This document shows positions 1 to 8,817 of a stretch of 64,000 nucleotides of DNA, piece by piece. The notes under the pieces are model-generated. The model made no database searches, was not told where the DNA came from, and was given only the letters and a program-made list of their open reading frames with translations. The position numbers were made by a program, and so were the translations under genes. This stretch comes from Synergistaceae bacterium. GTDB taxonomy: Bacteria; Synergistota; Synergistia; Synergistales; Aminobacteriaceae. Positions within the stretch are counted from its first letter, which is position 1; each line of letters starts with the position of its first letter. The stretch is taken from positions 1-64,000 of the forward strand of contig JAHDLC010000014.1 in NCBI GenBank assembly GCA_018436595.1, given 5' to 3'.

Positions 1-1049
1 ATGTCGGAAACGAAGGGCCAGAGACTGCTTCCTCCCGCGAGGATGACCAGCGAAATCCTCAGGGGATCGATTCCCTTTTCCCGCAGCCCGGAAAGGAGGC
101 ACTCCCTGAACAGGCCGAAAAGGTCCACTTTTTCCTGCAAGAACCGGGTTCCTCCTTCCGCCTGCGCCTCCCGCCGGAGAAAGGCCGACGGGGACCAGGA
201 TGCCCCCCGGCGCCGGAATCCCGCCCATGTCATGTTCCGTATCCCCCCGCAGCCCGGAAGGATTTTTGAAACGGTCTCGTCCCTGTCCCGGGCCATGGAC
301 CGGGAGAAAAACTCCTTCGCCTCCCGGCAGAGGTGGGACTGGACGAAGTAGGCGGACCCCTGTTCCTCCAGAGTTTCTTCCAGGCCGGGGTTCCGGTCGA
401 GGAGCCACTGGTAGAACAGGTCGTCGAAAAGCCGCCCGCCCAGGTTCATGTCGCCCCATGAATGGATGGGTTTTCCACCTTCCAGGAAAGCGAAGTCGCA
501 GGTGCCCCCTCCGAAATCCGCAACGAGGACACCCTCCAGGGCCTGTTCGGCGGAAATGTCCCCCTGCCTGAGGTGGTAGAGCAGGGCGCCCTTCGGCTCG
601 TCCACGAGATCCGGGAGGCCGAACCCCCCCTGCCGGGCCGTTTCCCGGAGGGCGGCCCGGAAGGCTCCGTCTGCCTCGCTGGGAACGCCGAACAGAACCT
701 GCCTGCGGTCCGGCTCCAGGTCGAGATGCTGTTTTCTCGCACCGGCGAGCACGGCGGCAAGAAAATCGGCGGCCGCTGTCCTTGCCGCTTCCGAGCGGGC
801 AAGGTCGGCCTTGAAGTTGGTGCGCAGGCGAAGGGTGCGCCGTTCTTCCGGAGAGGCTTCGCCGTAGGCGTCCAGGGCCGTCTGGCCCACCAGGGGGTCC
901 TTCCCTTCCCTGTAGAGGACGGCGGAGGGGATGCCGTCCCTTCCGTCGCCGAAATCGACGCTCACCGGCGAGGGATCGTCGCCGGGGCACTTGGAGAAGT
1001 AGGTCTTCGTGGTGCCGAAGTCCACGGCGAGCACGGAACGGCCGCTCAT
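1..1049 (-). CDS. Hsp70 (DnaK-like) family ATPase, C-terminus beyond window
   Basis: The start codon and about 349 residues are visible; the 3' end lies outside the window. The actin/Hsp70 nucleotide-binding fold is recognisable: phosphate-1 loop VDFGTTKT (residues 9-16), phosphate-2 loop DFGGGTCDF (about 178-186) and an adenosine-type motif LVILAGGSS near residue 335-345. Unlike canonical DnaK it lacks the standard DLGTTNS start and shows no sign of the usual length, so it is a divergent Hsp70 rather than the housekeeping chaperone. Its ATG overlaps the stop of the upstream membrane-protein gene (ATGA), so the two are translationally coupled and probably act together at the membrane. Client unknown. 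Confidence 0.85.
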   Translation of the reverse strand, partial: MSGRSVLAVDFGTTKTYFSKCPGDDPSPVSVDFGDGRDGIPSAVLYREGKDPLVGQTALDAYGEASPEERRTLRLRTNFKADLARSEAARTAAADFLAAVLAGARKQHLDLEPDRRQVLFGVPSEADGAFRAALRETARQGGFGLPDLVDEPKGALLYHLRQGDISAEQALEGVLVADFGGGTCDFAFLEGGKPIHSWGDMNLGGRLFDDLFYQWLLDRNPGLEETLEEQGSAYFVQSHLCREAKEFFSRSMARDRDETVSKILPGCGGIRNMTWAGFRRRGASWSPSAFLRREAQAEGGTRFLQEKVDLFGLFRECLLSGLREKGIDPLRISLVILAGGSSLWPFVSD

Positions 1050-2116
1050 GGCCTGTGCACCTTCCGCACCAGCCCCCGGCGGATGACCAGCCCGTCCCGG
1101 AGAAGGGGAGGGCGTTCCACCCTCACCCGGTCGCCCGGTTCGACATACCCGAAGACCTCGAACCGGTCCGCCCTCTCCGGATACCAGCCGAATTCCTCAG
1201 CTTCTCCGCCGCTGCCGAAGCCGAGGTTGCGTACCTCTCCGGCGAGTTCGTCCACTCCGGCATCCAGGTCGTCCCGGGAAGCTCCCTCCAGGGCGAGAAT
1301 TTTCGCCGCGAGGGCCGGCAGTTCTCCTCCGGCCGGGACTCTATCGGCGCCTGTTTCAGCGGTCCCCAGCAGAAAAGCCATTCGGGCGGCCGCTTCGAGC
1401 CAGGAGGAGAGGTCTTCTTCGATCCTGTCCGCCCACGCCCTCCGGTCCACCCGTTCCGTTCTTCTTCCGAGCAGGAGCACCAGCGCCAGGAGGGCTGGAA
1501 AGAGCACCAGGCGGGAAAAGGAGCCCCTGTTCTTCGTGAGGAGGTTCCAGCCCCTGGAAAAAAGAGATCCGGACCCGAGGAAGGCGAGGGCTTCCCTGAG
1601 GCCGGCCAGGCCGAGGAGGGCCGCCAGAGCCCACAGCAGCTTCCGGTTTTCGGGAAGGCGGAGGGCGGCCAGGGAAAGGGCAAAGGCCCCCAGGGGCGCG
1701 CCCAGGAGAAATCCCGCTTCACGGGAGCCGAAAAAGAGGGCTGTGAGGGGAGAGAAAAGACCCGTGCCGATAAGGGCCCCCGCTGCTGCGGCAAGTCCCG
1801 TCCGGAGAGGAGGAGTGCTCCGGTCGACGGCCGGGGCGGACGCCGCAAAGGGTGGCAGGTGCTCCTGCAGTCTCAGCGTGAAGAGCGCTGCCTTTCCTTC
1901 GTCCTCCAGGCCGAGGGCCCGGGCGAACCCGGGCTGGACAATCTCCAGAACCCGGTTTTCCACACGGACGGCAGCCCTGGGGGTGTCCCCGGCCCCGGGA
2001 ATTCCCTCTTCGGGAAGGAGGGCCAGGAAGGCGTCCCTGCCTTCTTCCGCAGCCCTTTTCCGAAGGGGTGCCGTTGTCAGTAAAAACTGGTCAAGGCCTG
2101 ATGGTCCCGGTTTCAC
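1046..2116 (-). CDS. Membrane protein coupled to the Hsp70-like gene, function unknown
   Basis: A 356-residue protein I do not recognise as a named family. It has a soluble N-terminal part (about 1-100), several hydrophobic segments between about 105 and 220 (Leu/Ala-rich, with a GLFSPLTALFFG stretch), then an acidic soluble tail ending in a region rich in V/R (RVRVERPPLLRDG) that could be a small beta domain. It overlaps the downstream Hsp70-like gene by 4 bp. The pairing suggests a membrane anchor, co-chaperone or client for that ATPase; this is inference from gene order only. Confidence 0.7.
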   Translation of the reverse strand: MKPGPSGLDQFLLTTAPLRKRAAEEGRDAFLALLPEEGIPGAGDTPRAAVRVENRVLEIVQPGFARALGLEDEGKAALFTLRLQEHLPPFAASAPAVDRSTPPLRTGLAAAAGALIGTGLFSPLTALFFGSREAGFLLGAPLGAFALSLAALRLPENRKLLWALAALLGLAGLREALAFLGSGSLFSRGWNLLTKNRGSFSRLVLFPALLALVLLLGRRTERVDRRAWADRIEEDLSSWLEAAARMAFLLGTAETGADRVPAGGELPALAAKILALEGASRDDLDAGVDELAGEVRNLGFGSGGEAEEFGWYPERADRFEVFGYVEPGDRVRVERPPLLRDGLVIRRGLVRKVHRP

Positions 2117-2214
2117 GGGATCGCCTCCTTTGGATCTTCATGAATGGACACTAGCGTATCCTCCCCGGGGCGGAAGGGCAAGGGGATTTTTCAGGAAAAA
2201 GGGGCGGGGTATTC

Positions 2215-2249
2215 CTGAAAAAAGAAGCGGACCCCGAAGGGTCCGCTTC
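2215..2249 (-). terminator. Rho-independent terminator after the C45 hydrolase gene
   Basis: Perfect 11-bp stem GAAGCGGACCC / GGGTCCGCTTC (2224-2234 with 2239-2249, loop CGAA). Read on the minus strand it is followed by a T-run (complement of 2218-2223). Confidence 0.85.
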
Positions 2250-2267
2250 CTGAAGTACGGCACTAGT

Positions 2268-4166
2268 CTACTTGTACGGGTGGAGATCGAAAATCCTGGG
2301 CATTCCCTCGTACTCGCAGGGTCTGCCGACGGAATACCGGACCTGGTTGAAGTCCACCGTCGCGATCTTGGTGTCGGTGGTGGAACCGATGTAGCTTTCC
2401 GGGTAGCCCCCGTCATGGCTGCAGATGGTGTTGCTGGCGAGGTTGGCAGGAATCCATTCCTTGCCGTTGGTGATCTTTTCCACCAGCTCGCCCTTCTTCG
2501 TGATGTAGGAGTGGGAGGTCCAGATCTTTCTGATCTTGTCGGCGTCGAGCGCGCCGAAGTTCATTTTGGCCTGCCAGAACCCGGTGTAGTAGCGGGTTGC
2601 GCTCATGGGTGCGTACTCGTCGTCGCCGAAGAAGGTCATGGGGAAGTCGGTCTTCTCGTTGTTGACGTCGTAACTGTAATTGGCCACGAAATGGTTGGTT
2701 GCCACCACATAGCCCGGGTCCTCTCCGTTGTCGCCGGGGCGGCGGATCGCATACCGGTTGGCTGTGACCTCGACCACGGCCGCCTCGTTCCTGTCGAGCA
2801 TGATGTAGTTGTTGTGCCTTGTCCTCAGGAGGGTCTTCCTTCCGGTGGCCTTGCGGTATTCAGGAGTCGCCACGGTCACGAACTCGAGGGCCTCCGGAAC
2901 GCTCTTCGCGGTGGAAAGAGCCTTGAGCAGGATATACTGGAAGGTGACGCCGAAGGCACGCTCATAGATATTCTGGCTCGGGATCCACGTCTTGTTTCCT
3001 CCCACGGTCAGCGCCATGGCGAGACCCTGGTTGTTGGCGCCCATGATGTCGAAGAACTTGCCCGGGGTGGTGGAGGACCAGAAGGCGTTGCCGTTCGTCG
3101 GGGCGGCGATGTAGGTGTATCTCCAGGTCTCGTCGATGAAATCGCCGTCGTTGTTGTGAACCAGCATGGACGTGCCGTCGGCAGTGGCTCCCTTCGAGCC
3201 GAGAAGGGCGATCATGGAGCAGGCGTCCATTACGGGAGAGGGATCCCTGACGTCGGCTATTCTCTCGGGAGGAAGGCCGTGGTCGGCGTCCGCAGGTCCG
3301 GGGTGTCCGTAGAAGAGGCAGTTGTCGCAGTTCATGAAGACGATCTTGAGATAGTTGGAAATGTCGTTATGGAACTTCGACTGGGAGAGGAATTTCTCAG
3401 CCCCGTCGCCGATGCCCCTGGCGAATTCGAGGCCTTCGGGGAAGAAGAGCTTCGCCTGGGCCTCGTAGCGGCTGATGTCCTCCATAAGGTGCTTGAGGCC
3501 GTATTTATTCACGTGGGCACCGAACCGGTAGTCGAAGAAATCCACGATCTCACGGCCGGAACGCTCGCCGTACTGGACTCCCATCTCGTACCAGGAACCG
3601 GTCAGCACGCCGAGGTCCTTGCCGGAGGGATAGTACTTCGGAAGCTCGGGGGTCCGGGCGTACTTGTCGATGACGGTGCATTTGCCGCCCACGAAGCCGT
3701 CGCCGCCGACGGTTTCAGTCTTCGTCGAGACATCCTTCCCATTTTCCTTCCAGAAGATTTCCGCGGAAACGGGTTTCACGGCATCGGGCCCGGCGGCGTC
3801 GGTGAGGACGGTGTATTCCAGCATGGGAACCTTGCCCGGGGTCGTCTTGTCCACCGAGAGGGCCACCTTGTCCTCCGCTGCGGCGGCTCCGGCGGTCACC
3901 ACGGATACTTTTCCCTTCGCCGGTACGGCCGCGACGATTTTCAGGCCTTCAAGAACGGTGTCCCCGGCGGGCTGAACGGCGATGCGGTACCGGACAATTC
4001 CCTTGCCTTCCCAGGTGGCCGCCAGGGAATACATGAAGGGGGCTTTTTCGGCTGCCTCAGTTTGCGTACCCTGGGCAAATCCTGTCTGCTCGGACAGGGG
4101 CGAAAGCATCAGGACGAAAAGAACGAAGAATGAAACGCTGAGCTTCAGAAATCGCTGCTTCACCAT
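2268..4166 (-). CDS. Exported C45-type Ntn-hydrolase (acyltransferase/phospholipase-B-like)
   Basis: A 632-residue protein with an N-terminal signal peptide (hydrophobic residues 8-22, possible cleavage after GFAQG). Residues 35-160 form an extra N-terminal beta-rich domain. The rest resembles the C45 family of self-processing acyltransferases/amidohydrolases: GSWYEMGVQYG (about 190-200), a predicted N-terminal nucleophile Cys316 in DACSMIALLG, then LVHNNDGD and the asparagine-rich core. Family members cleave amide or ester bonds of small substrates; the substrate here is unknown. Start ATG at 4166 is chosen because AAAAGGAG lies 6 nt upstream; in-frame ATG codons further upstream have no usable ribosome site. 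Monocistronic, ending at a strong terminator. Confidence 0.72.
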   Translation of the reverse strand: MVKQRFLKLSVSFFVLFVLMLSPLSEQTGFAQGTQTEAAEKAPFMYSLAATWEGKGIVRYRIAVQPAGDTVLEGLKIVAAVPAKGKVSVVTAGAAAAEDKVALSVDKTTPGKVPMLEYTVLTDAAGPDAVKPVSAEIFWKENGKDVSTKTETVGGDGFVGGKCTVIDKYARTPELPKYYPSGKDLGVLTGSWYEMGVQYGERSGREIVDFFDYRFGAHVNKYGLKHLMEDISRYEAQAKLFFPEGLEFARGIGDGAEKFLSQSKFHNDISNYLKIVFMNCDNCLFYGHPGPADADHGLPPERIADVRDPSPVMDACSMIALLGSKGATADGTSMLVHNNDGDFIDETWRYTYIAAPTNGNAFWSSTTPGKFFDIMGANNQGLAMALTVGGNKTWIPSQNIYERAFGVTFQYILLKALSTAKSVPEALEFVTVATPEYRKATGRKTLLRTRHNNYIMLDRNEAAVVEVTANRYAIRRPGDNGEDPGYVVATNHFVANYSYDVNNEKTDFPMTFFGDDEYAPMSATRYYTGFWQAKMNFGALDADKIRKIWTSHSYITKKGELVEKITNGKEWIPANLASNTICSHDGGYPESYIGSTTDTKIATVDFNQVRYSVGRPCEYEGMPRIFDLHPYK

Positions 4167-4353
4167 GGTCATCTCCTTTTCCTGCTGTACGTCGGCGCCC
4201 GGGCAGGGCGCTCCCCAAATACGGTCTTCCTCGCGCATGGAGCCGGAATTTTCTGCAGACCTCCTTTCCCCGGCGTTGGAACAAAGGGCTGTAGTGTCGA
4301 CGTGTGATACAAGCAATAGTTGGCAATGACTAATTATATCGGGCACTGAATAA

Positions 4354-4382
4354 TAAATATCATGCACGGTGTATTTTGTCAA
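4354..4382 (-). promoter_or_regulatory. Sigma70-type promoter for the C45 gene
   Basis: On the minus strand, TTGACA (4382-4377), 17-nt spacer, then TATTTA (4359-4354). It leaves an untranslated leader of about 180 nt before the ATG at 4166. Confidence 0.5.
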
Positions 4383-4488
4383 AAAATGGTGTCCCATTTT
4401 CTGTTGTAATTCAGAAGACAAAGAGGATGGCCGGGTCAGTTTATGCTGTCGCTGCAGGGATATTCTCCTTGCGGCGGTGGTTTGCAAA

Positions 4489-4530
4489 ATGTCACTCCCA
4501 GGTGACATAGGCGGAGAAAAAAACTATAAT
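4489..4530 (+). promoter_or_regulatory. Promoter with overlapping inverted repeat, FakA-FakB/fadL operon
   Basis: GTGACA (4502-4507), 17-nt spacer, perfect TATAAT (4525-4530). The -35 box lies inside an inverted repeat ATGTCAC (4489-4495) / GTGACAT (4502-4508), well placed for a repressor operator. The regulator is not identified. Confidence 0.6.
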
Positions 4531-4659
4531 GCAAAAAAGCAGCAATACAATCCGCTGCAGAGTATCAATTCCTTGCCGTCAATACCCGGTCCTTCCGTGA
4601 GAGGGCGACATCGTCCGCTGTCCTTTTCGGGAAGACTGACAACGGAGGTTTTTCACCCC

Positions 4660-6450
4660 TTGAAGATGAAAATTCGATGTATCGACGGAGAGAGATACAG
4701 GAACGCCTTCCTGGCGGGAACCGCCGCCCTCGAGCGCCGGAGGGAGCACCTCAACAGCATCAACGTCTTTCCGGTCCCTGACGGGGACACGGGGGACAAC
4801 ATGGTCTTCACCTGCCGCTCCATCGCCGAAGGGACACGGGTTTCCAGGTCTCTGGCGGAGACGGCCTCCTCCATGGCGGAGGCCGCCTTTTCGGGGGCCA
4901 GGGGAAACTCGGGGATCATCTTCTGCCAGTACATCCATGGACTCGCCAGGGCGTTCGGGCCCTATCCGAGGGTGGACGCCCCGGCATTCGCCGAGAGCCT
5001 GCTCTCCGCCGTTCCCTTCGCCGAGGAAGCGCTCCACAGGCCGGTGGAGGGCACCATCCTGACGGTCATGAGGGAGTGGTCCCACGCAGTCCGCAGGATC
5101 AGCGAAACAGAGACGGACTTCGCCGTTCTGCTTCCCCTGTCGCTGGAGGATGCCAGGAAATCGCTGCGGGAAACTCCGGCCAGAATGGACCTCCTGGCCC
5201 GGGAGAAGGTGGTGGATGCCGGCGCCCAGGGCTTCGTCGACTTTCTGGAAGGGGTAGTGGAATTCCTGGGGCGTGGAAGCCTGAGGCATTTTTCCCTGCG
5301 TTCAACCACCGCCGCTCCCGCCGGAAGCCACGAGCATTCCCACGGTGATGAAATGCCCCCGTTCCGCTACTGTACCGAGGCTGTTCTCCACGGGGAGAGG
5401 CTTTCGCGCCCCGGGCTGATCGGCGGCCTGTCCCGGTACGGGGATTCCATCGTGGTCGGGGGAGGCGGGGGAAGATTTCGGGTTCATGTCCATACCGACC
5501 GTCCCGCCGAGGTGATGGACCGTCTCTCGGGTATGGGGAGGGTAAGCTTCCAGAAGGTGGATGACATGAAGAGGCAGGTGGAGGCGAGGAATTCTCCCCT
5601 TTCCACCGTCGGACTGCTGACCGATTCCTGCTGTGACCTGCCCCAGGAGCTGCTGGACAGGTACCAGGTGCACACAGTACCCCTCACCGTGTCATCCGGG
5701 GGATGGGAATATCTTGACAAGCTGACCCTGAAGCCGGGAGAAATTTATACCGCCCTCAGGGAGACCGGCAGAACCTTCACCACGTCCCAGCCGGCCTTCG
5801 GCGAATTCGTGAAGCGGTATTCCTTTCTGAAATCCTGTTACGACAGCGTCATTTCCCTCCATCTCTCATCGGCCCTGAGCGGTACATGGAGCGTGAGCCG
5901 GAAGGCGGCCGACCATGCAGGCGGCGAGGGAATCCATGTTCTCGACAGCAAAAATCTGTCCGGCGCCCTCGGCCTCCTGGTGCTGAAGGCCGCCGAAGCG
6001 GCCGCGGCAGGAAAAAGCTGCCCGGAGATCCTGGAAATCCTCCGGAGCGCCATCCCCAGGACGAGGATCTTCGCAGGGCTGAACTCCCTCCGCTATCTCG
6101 TAAGGGGAGGCCGGGCAGGGGCCATGGCAGGTTTCGTGGGGACCATGCTGAACCTGTTCCCCATGATCACCGTGGACCCGGAAGGGAAGGCCTGCGGCTT
6201 CGGACGGCCCGGCAGCGAACGGTCCAACAGGAAGAAGATGCTCGATGAGTTCAAAAGGCTGACCGACCGGCACGGCCTGGAGAAATACTCGGTCCTCCAC
6301 GCCGACGCTCCCGGTACGGCGGAAGAACTGGCGGCGGACCTGGAAGAAGCCTGCGGCAGGGCCCCTGAATACACAATGGAGATTTCACCTGTGGTAGGTA
6401 TCAATACGGGGCCCGGATCGGCCGGGTTCGCTCTGATCCTGGAAGACTGA
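4660..6450 (+). CDS. FakA-FakB fusion: DAK2/DhaL kinase plus DegV fatty-acid-binding protein
   Basis: About 596 residues. The N-terminal half is a FakA-type kinase: DhaL domain with the nucleotide/Mg loop NVFPVPDGDTGDNM (about 35-48) and SGARGNSGII, followed by a FakA middle domain with a GGGGGRFRVHVHTD motif (about 270-295). From about residue 317 a DegV domain begins (TVGLLTDSCCDLPQELL), with SSALSGTW typical of lipid-binding FakB proteins. In Firmicutes FakA phosphorylates fatty acids presented by separate FakB subunits; here both are one polypeptide. Start: TTG at 4660, 11 nt after CGGAGG; ATG at 4666 is the alternative but is 17 nt away. A FadL-type porin follows 87 nt downstream, consistent with uptake of exogenous fatty acids. 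Confidence 0.85.
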   Translation: MKMKIRCIDGERYRNAFLAGTAALERRREHLNSINVFPVPDGDTGDNMVFTCRSIAEGTRVSRSLAETASSMAEAAFSGARGNSGIIFCQYIHGLARAFGPYPRVDAPAFAESLLSAVPFAEEALHRPVEGTILTVMREWSHAVRRISETETDFAVLLPLSLEDARKSLRETPARMDLLAREKVVDAGAQGFVDFLEGVVEFLGRGSLRHFSLRSTTAAPAGSHEHSHGDEMPPFRYCTEAVLHGERLSRPGLIGGLSRYGDSIVVGGGGGRFRVHVHTDRPAEVMDRLSGMGRVSFQKVDDMKRQVEARNSPLSTVGLLTDSCCDLPQELLDRYQVHTVPLTVSSGGWEYLDKLTLKPGEIYTALRETGRTFTTSQPAFGEFVKRYSFLKSCYDSVISLHLSSALSGTWSVSRKAADHAGGEGIHVLDSKNLSGALGLLVLKAAEAAAAGKSCPEILEILRSAIPRTRIFAGLNSLRYLVRGGRAGAMAGFVGTMLNLFPMITVDPEGKACGFGRPGSERSNRKKMLDEFKRLTDRHGLEKYSVLHADAPGTAEELAADLEEACGRAPEYTMEISPVVGINTGPGSAGFALILED

Positions 6451-6537
6451 AGCGAAAAAAATCTGGGGGGCGTGGTGCGGCTGGACCGGTTTCAAGCCGT
6501 CGGTGCCGCAGGACATGCCCGGAAGGGGTGGAAAGTT

Positions 6538-7782
6538 TTGAAGTATCTGGGACGTATCGCATGCATCGCGCTTTTGTTGTCTCTCGCGGCAGGTTCTGCG
6601 GCATTCGGGGCCGGGTTTGCCCTCTACGACTTCAGCGCCAGGGGGAACGCCCTCGGCGGGGCCATGGTGGGGCGGGCGGACGATCCGTCGGCCCTCGCCC
6701 TGAACCCGGCCGGCATCACCCAGATCCCGGGGAGCTCCCTTATGACGTCCGCAGGCTTTCTGCTGCCCTACGGCACTGTCTCTGTCGCAGGCGGAGGTAT
6801 TTCCACCGATCAGAATGATAGGACCTTCATCCTGCCGAATCTGTACTATACGAGACAGATGAGCGACTCCCTCTGGTTCGGCATCGGCGTCATGTCCCGC
6901 TTCGGTCTCGGGACCGATTTTCCCGCGGACTGGTTCGGCAGGTACAACAGCTACCGGGCGATGATCGAATCGGTTTCGGTCAACCCTAATCTCGCCTGGA
7001 AAGTCAATGATTCCCTCTCCCTTTCCGTTGGCGTGGAGGCCCTGTGGTTCGAGGCCGACCTGAGAAAAAAGATCGATCCCACGGGGGGAGCGGCTTCACA
7101 TCCTGCGACGGATATCGACTTCCGGCTCAAGGGAGACGACATCGCCTTCGGATGGAACGTGGGGCTCCACTACAGGATGGACGAGGCGACGAGGATCGGC
7201 CTCCACTACCGGAGCAGGGTGAAGCTGGCCCTTTCGGGGACAGCGGCCGCCCAGTGGCTCATGGGGTCGGACTCCACGGGTGGGTACGTGGACCTCACCC
7301 TCCCGGAGATGTACATGTTCGGCATCAGCAGGCAGCTTACCCCGAAGCTCAATGTGGAGGCCGGGGCCATCTACACCGGCTGGGACAGCTATGAATCCCT
7401 GGCCTTCACGTTCGACAAGCCTCTTCTGGGCATACTGCCCACCAGGTCCTTCTCTCCGAAAAACTGGGGCAGCGTCTGGCGGTACCAGATCGGCTTCGAA
7501 TACAAACATTCCCCCGAGTGGACCTGGAGGCTTGGGTACACCTACGACCAGGAACCCATGCCCCTGTCGACCCTTGACTATCAGGTTCCCACGGGAGACC
7601 GTCAGCTCCTGTCCGTCGGCTTCGGCTACTCGAAGGACAACTGGTCCCTGGATTTGGCCTACACCTACCTGATCGCCGGCGACAGATATTTCGAAGCGCG
7701 GCCCCGGGAAGGAATCCGGAATTCCCGCTCCCATGACATGGGCGCCAACATTTTTATGATCAGCTTCAGCATGAGGCTCTAA
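6538..7782 (+). CDS. FadL/OMPP1/TodX-family outer-membrane protein
   Basis: A 414-residue protein with a signal peptide (hydrophobic core IACIALLLSLAAGSAAFG) and the family start of the mature chain: GFALYDFSARGNALGGAMVGRA, then DDPSALALNPAGI (shown in two parts), the hatch region of FadL channels. The remainder is alternating beta-strands with aromatic girdles and ends in SFSMRL, an outer-membrane C-terminal strand. Family members let long-chain fatty acids or hydrophobic compounds through the outer membrane. TTG at 6538 is chosen as start: AAGGGGTGG lies about 6 nt upstream and it places the signal peptide at the N-terminus. Downstream of the FakA-FakB fusion, probably in one transcript. 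Confidence 0.85.
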   Translation: MKYLGRIACIALLLSLAAGSAAFGAGFALYDFSARGNALGGAMVGRADDPSALALNPAGITQIPGSSLMTSAGFLLPYGTVSVAGGGISTDQNDRTFILPNLYYTRQMSDSLWFGIGVMSRFGLGTDFPADWFGRYNSYRAMIESVSVNPNLAWKVNDSLSLSVGVEALWFEADLRKKIDPTGGAASHPATDIDFRLKGDDIAFGWNVGLHYRMDEATRIGLHYRSRVKLALSGTAAAQWLMGSDSTGGYVDLTLPEMYMFGISRQLTPKLNVEAGAIYTGWDSYESLAFTFDKPLLGILPTRSFSPKNWGSVWRYQIGFEYKHSPEWTWRLGYTYDQEPMPLSTLDYQVPTGDRQLLSVGFGYSKDNWSLDLAYTYLIAGDRYFEARPREGIRNSRSHDMGANIFMISFSMRL

Positions 7783-7819
7783 CAGATTCCGGGGGAATAC
7801 GGGGCGGAGAAAAAAATCG

Positions 7820-7851
7820 AAAGCGGACCCTGAAAAGGGTCCGCTTTTTTT
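7820..7851. terminator. Bidirectional terminator between convergent genes
   Basis: 11-bp stem AAAGCGGACCC / GGGTCCGCTTT (7820-7830 with 7837-7847) followed by a T-run on the plus strand, and an A-run just before it that can act on the minus strand. Confidence 0.85.
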
Positions 7852-7870
7852 CCGGCAGGATATCTGTCCG

Positions 7871-8815
7871 TCAGACCTTCGGAACGTGCAGGTCCGGCGC
7901 TCCCTGGGGCGAAACCCGCACCCCCGGCTCGTTGAGGGCGACGTGCTCGATGGCCCATTCAGCCCACTTGACCTTTTTCTCCATGAGGCGCATGTGCTCC
8001 TCGTCGGAGTTGAAGGGGTTGTAATACCCCGCGGTCGGCGCCGGTTCGAACTTGAAGTAGCATGGCGCGTAGACCTTCGCGACTTCCGGGGCGTCGTACA
8101 TGCGGTTCGATCCGCCGTAGGAGTCGAAAGTCCAGATATAGAAGTCGATGGGGATGTCCGTCACCGACCGGATGGCGGCCATCTGGGGCAGGGTGAGGTC
8201 CGCCACGGGGTTGAAGGAGCTTGCGCCGAGCTGCTGGGCCAGAAGAGCCCCGGCGGGGGAGGAAACTCCTGCCCAGACGGAGAGCTTGATCACGATATCC
8301 TTCGGGAAGTTCCCCTGCTCCTGCATTTTCCCCACGAGGGCCAGAACGCCCCGGTCAACGAGCATGAAACCCCGGAAACCGATGTCGTACATCCTCAGCA
8401 TGTCGGCGATAACCTTGCGGATTTCGTCCGATCCGCGATGGTTCAGCCCCCCGCAGCGCTGGCCGTCGGGGGTGACGAACTGCCGCCCGATGTCCCACGC
8501 GTTCCTCGGCCCGGGGATGGCGATGACCTCCATTTTTTCCTCTGCGGCCATCTGGGCGAAGTCCTTCAGTTCGGCGTCGTCGTAGAGGGTTCCTCCCTGG
8601 CAGAAAGAGACCAGCCGGTGAATGGGCACGTTCCGCTTTCTCCGCTCACGGATCAGGGCCTCAAGGACCTTCGGCCCCTCCACGCCCGACATTTCGATGC
8701 GGTAGTGGCATCCGTCGGGGAAGCTCTTTCCGCTCCCGGGCCGGTCGTAGAGATCCCGTCCGGGAATTCCCGCCTGTTCCATCATTTTTGACACTGCATC
8801 CAGAGTAACTGCCAT
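7871..8815 (-). CDS. Peptidase-U32-like TIM-barrel protein
   Basis: A 314-residue cytoplasmic protein with no signal or membrane segment. Its motifs (SFCQGGTLYDD, CGGLNHRGSDE, IDFYIWTFDSYGGSNRMYD, APCYFKFEPAP) resemble proteins usually labelled U32-family peptidase in anaerobes, but I recognise it only by general similarity and the reaction is unknown. Start: the second ATG (8815) is taken because AGGAGG is 7 nt upstream; the first ATG (8821) would sit almost on the ribosome site. The gene begins 2 nt after the IclR stop, so it is the third gene of a coupled MFS-IclR-U32 operon and is probably the enzyme acting on the transported compound. Confidence 0.6.
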   Translation of the reverse strand: MAVTLDAVSKMMEQAGIPGRDLYDRPGSGKSFPDGCHYRIEMSGVEGPKVLEALIRERRKRNVPIHRLVSFCQGGTLYDDAELKDFAQMAAEEKMEVIAIPGPRNAWDIGRQFVTPDGQRCGGLNHRGSDEIRKVIADMLRMYDIGFRGFMLVDRGVLALVGKMQEQGNFPKDIVIKLSVWAGVSSPAGALLAQQLGASSFNPVADLTLPQMAAIRSVTDIPIDFYIWTFDSYGGSNRMYDAPEVAKVYAPCYFKFEPAPTAGYYNPFNSDEEHMRLMEKKVKWAEWAIEHVALNEPGVRVSPQGAPDLHVPKV

Positions 8816-8817
8816 GT

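Larger units (their letters stand above)
4167..4659. other. AT-richer divergent intergenic region with promoters both ways
   Basis: About 490 bp between the divergent C45 and FakA-FakB genes. It is clearly more AT-rich than its surroundings. It holds a minus promoter (4354-4382), a plus promoter with an overlapping inverted repeat (4489-4530) and no convincing gene. Confidence 0.6.

Noticed and set aside
462-4133. A 1223-residue open frame on the plus strand
   Set aside because: It lies antisense to the Hsp70-like, membrane-protein and C45 genes, which have clear domains and terminators. High GC makes such long antisense frames common here.
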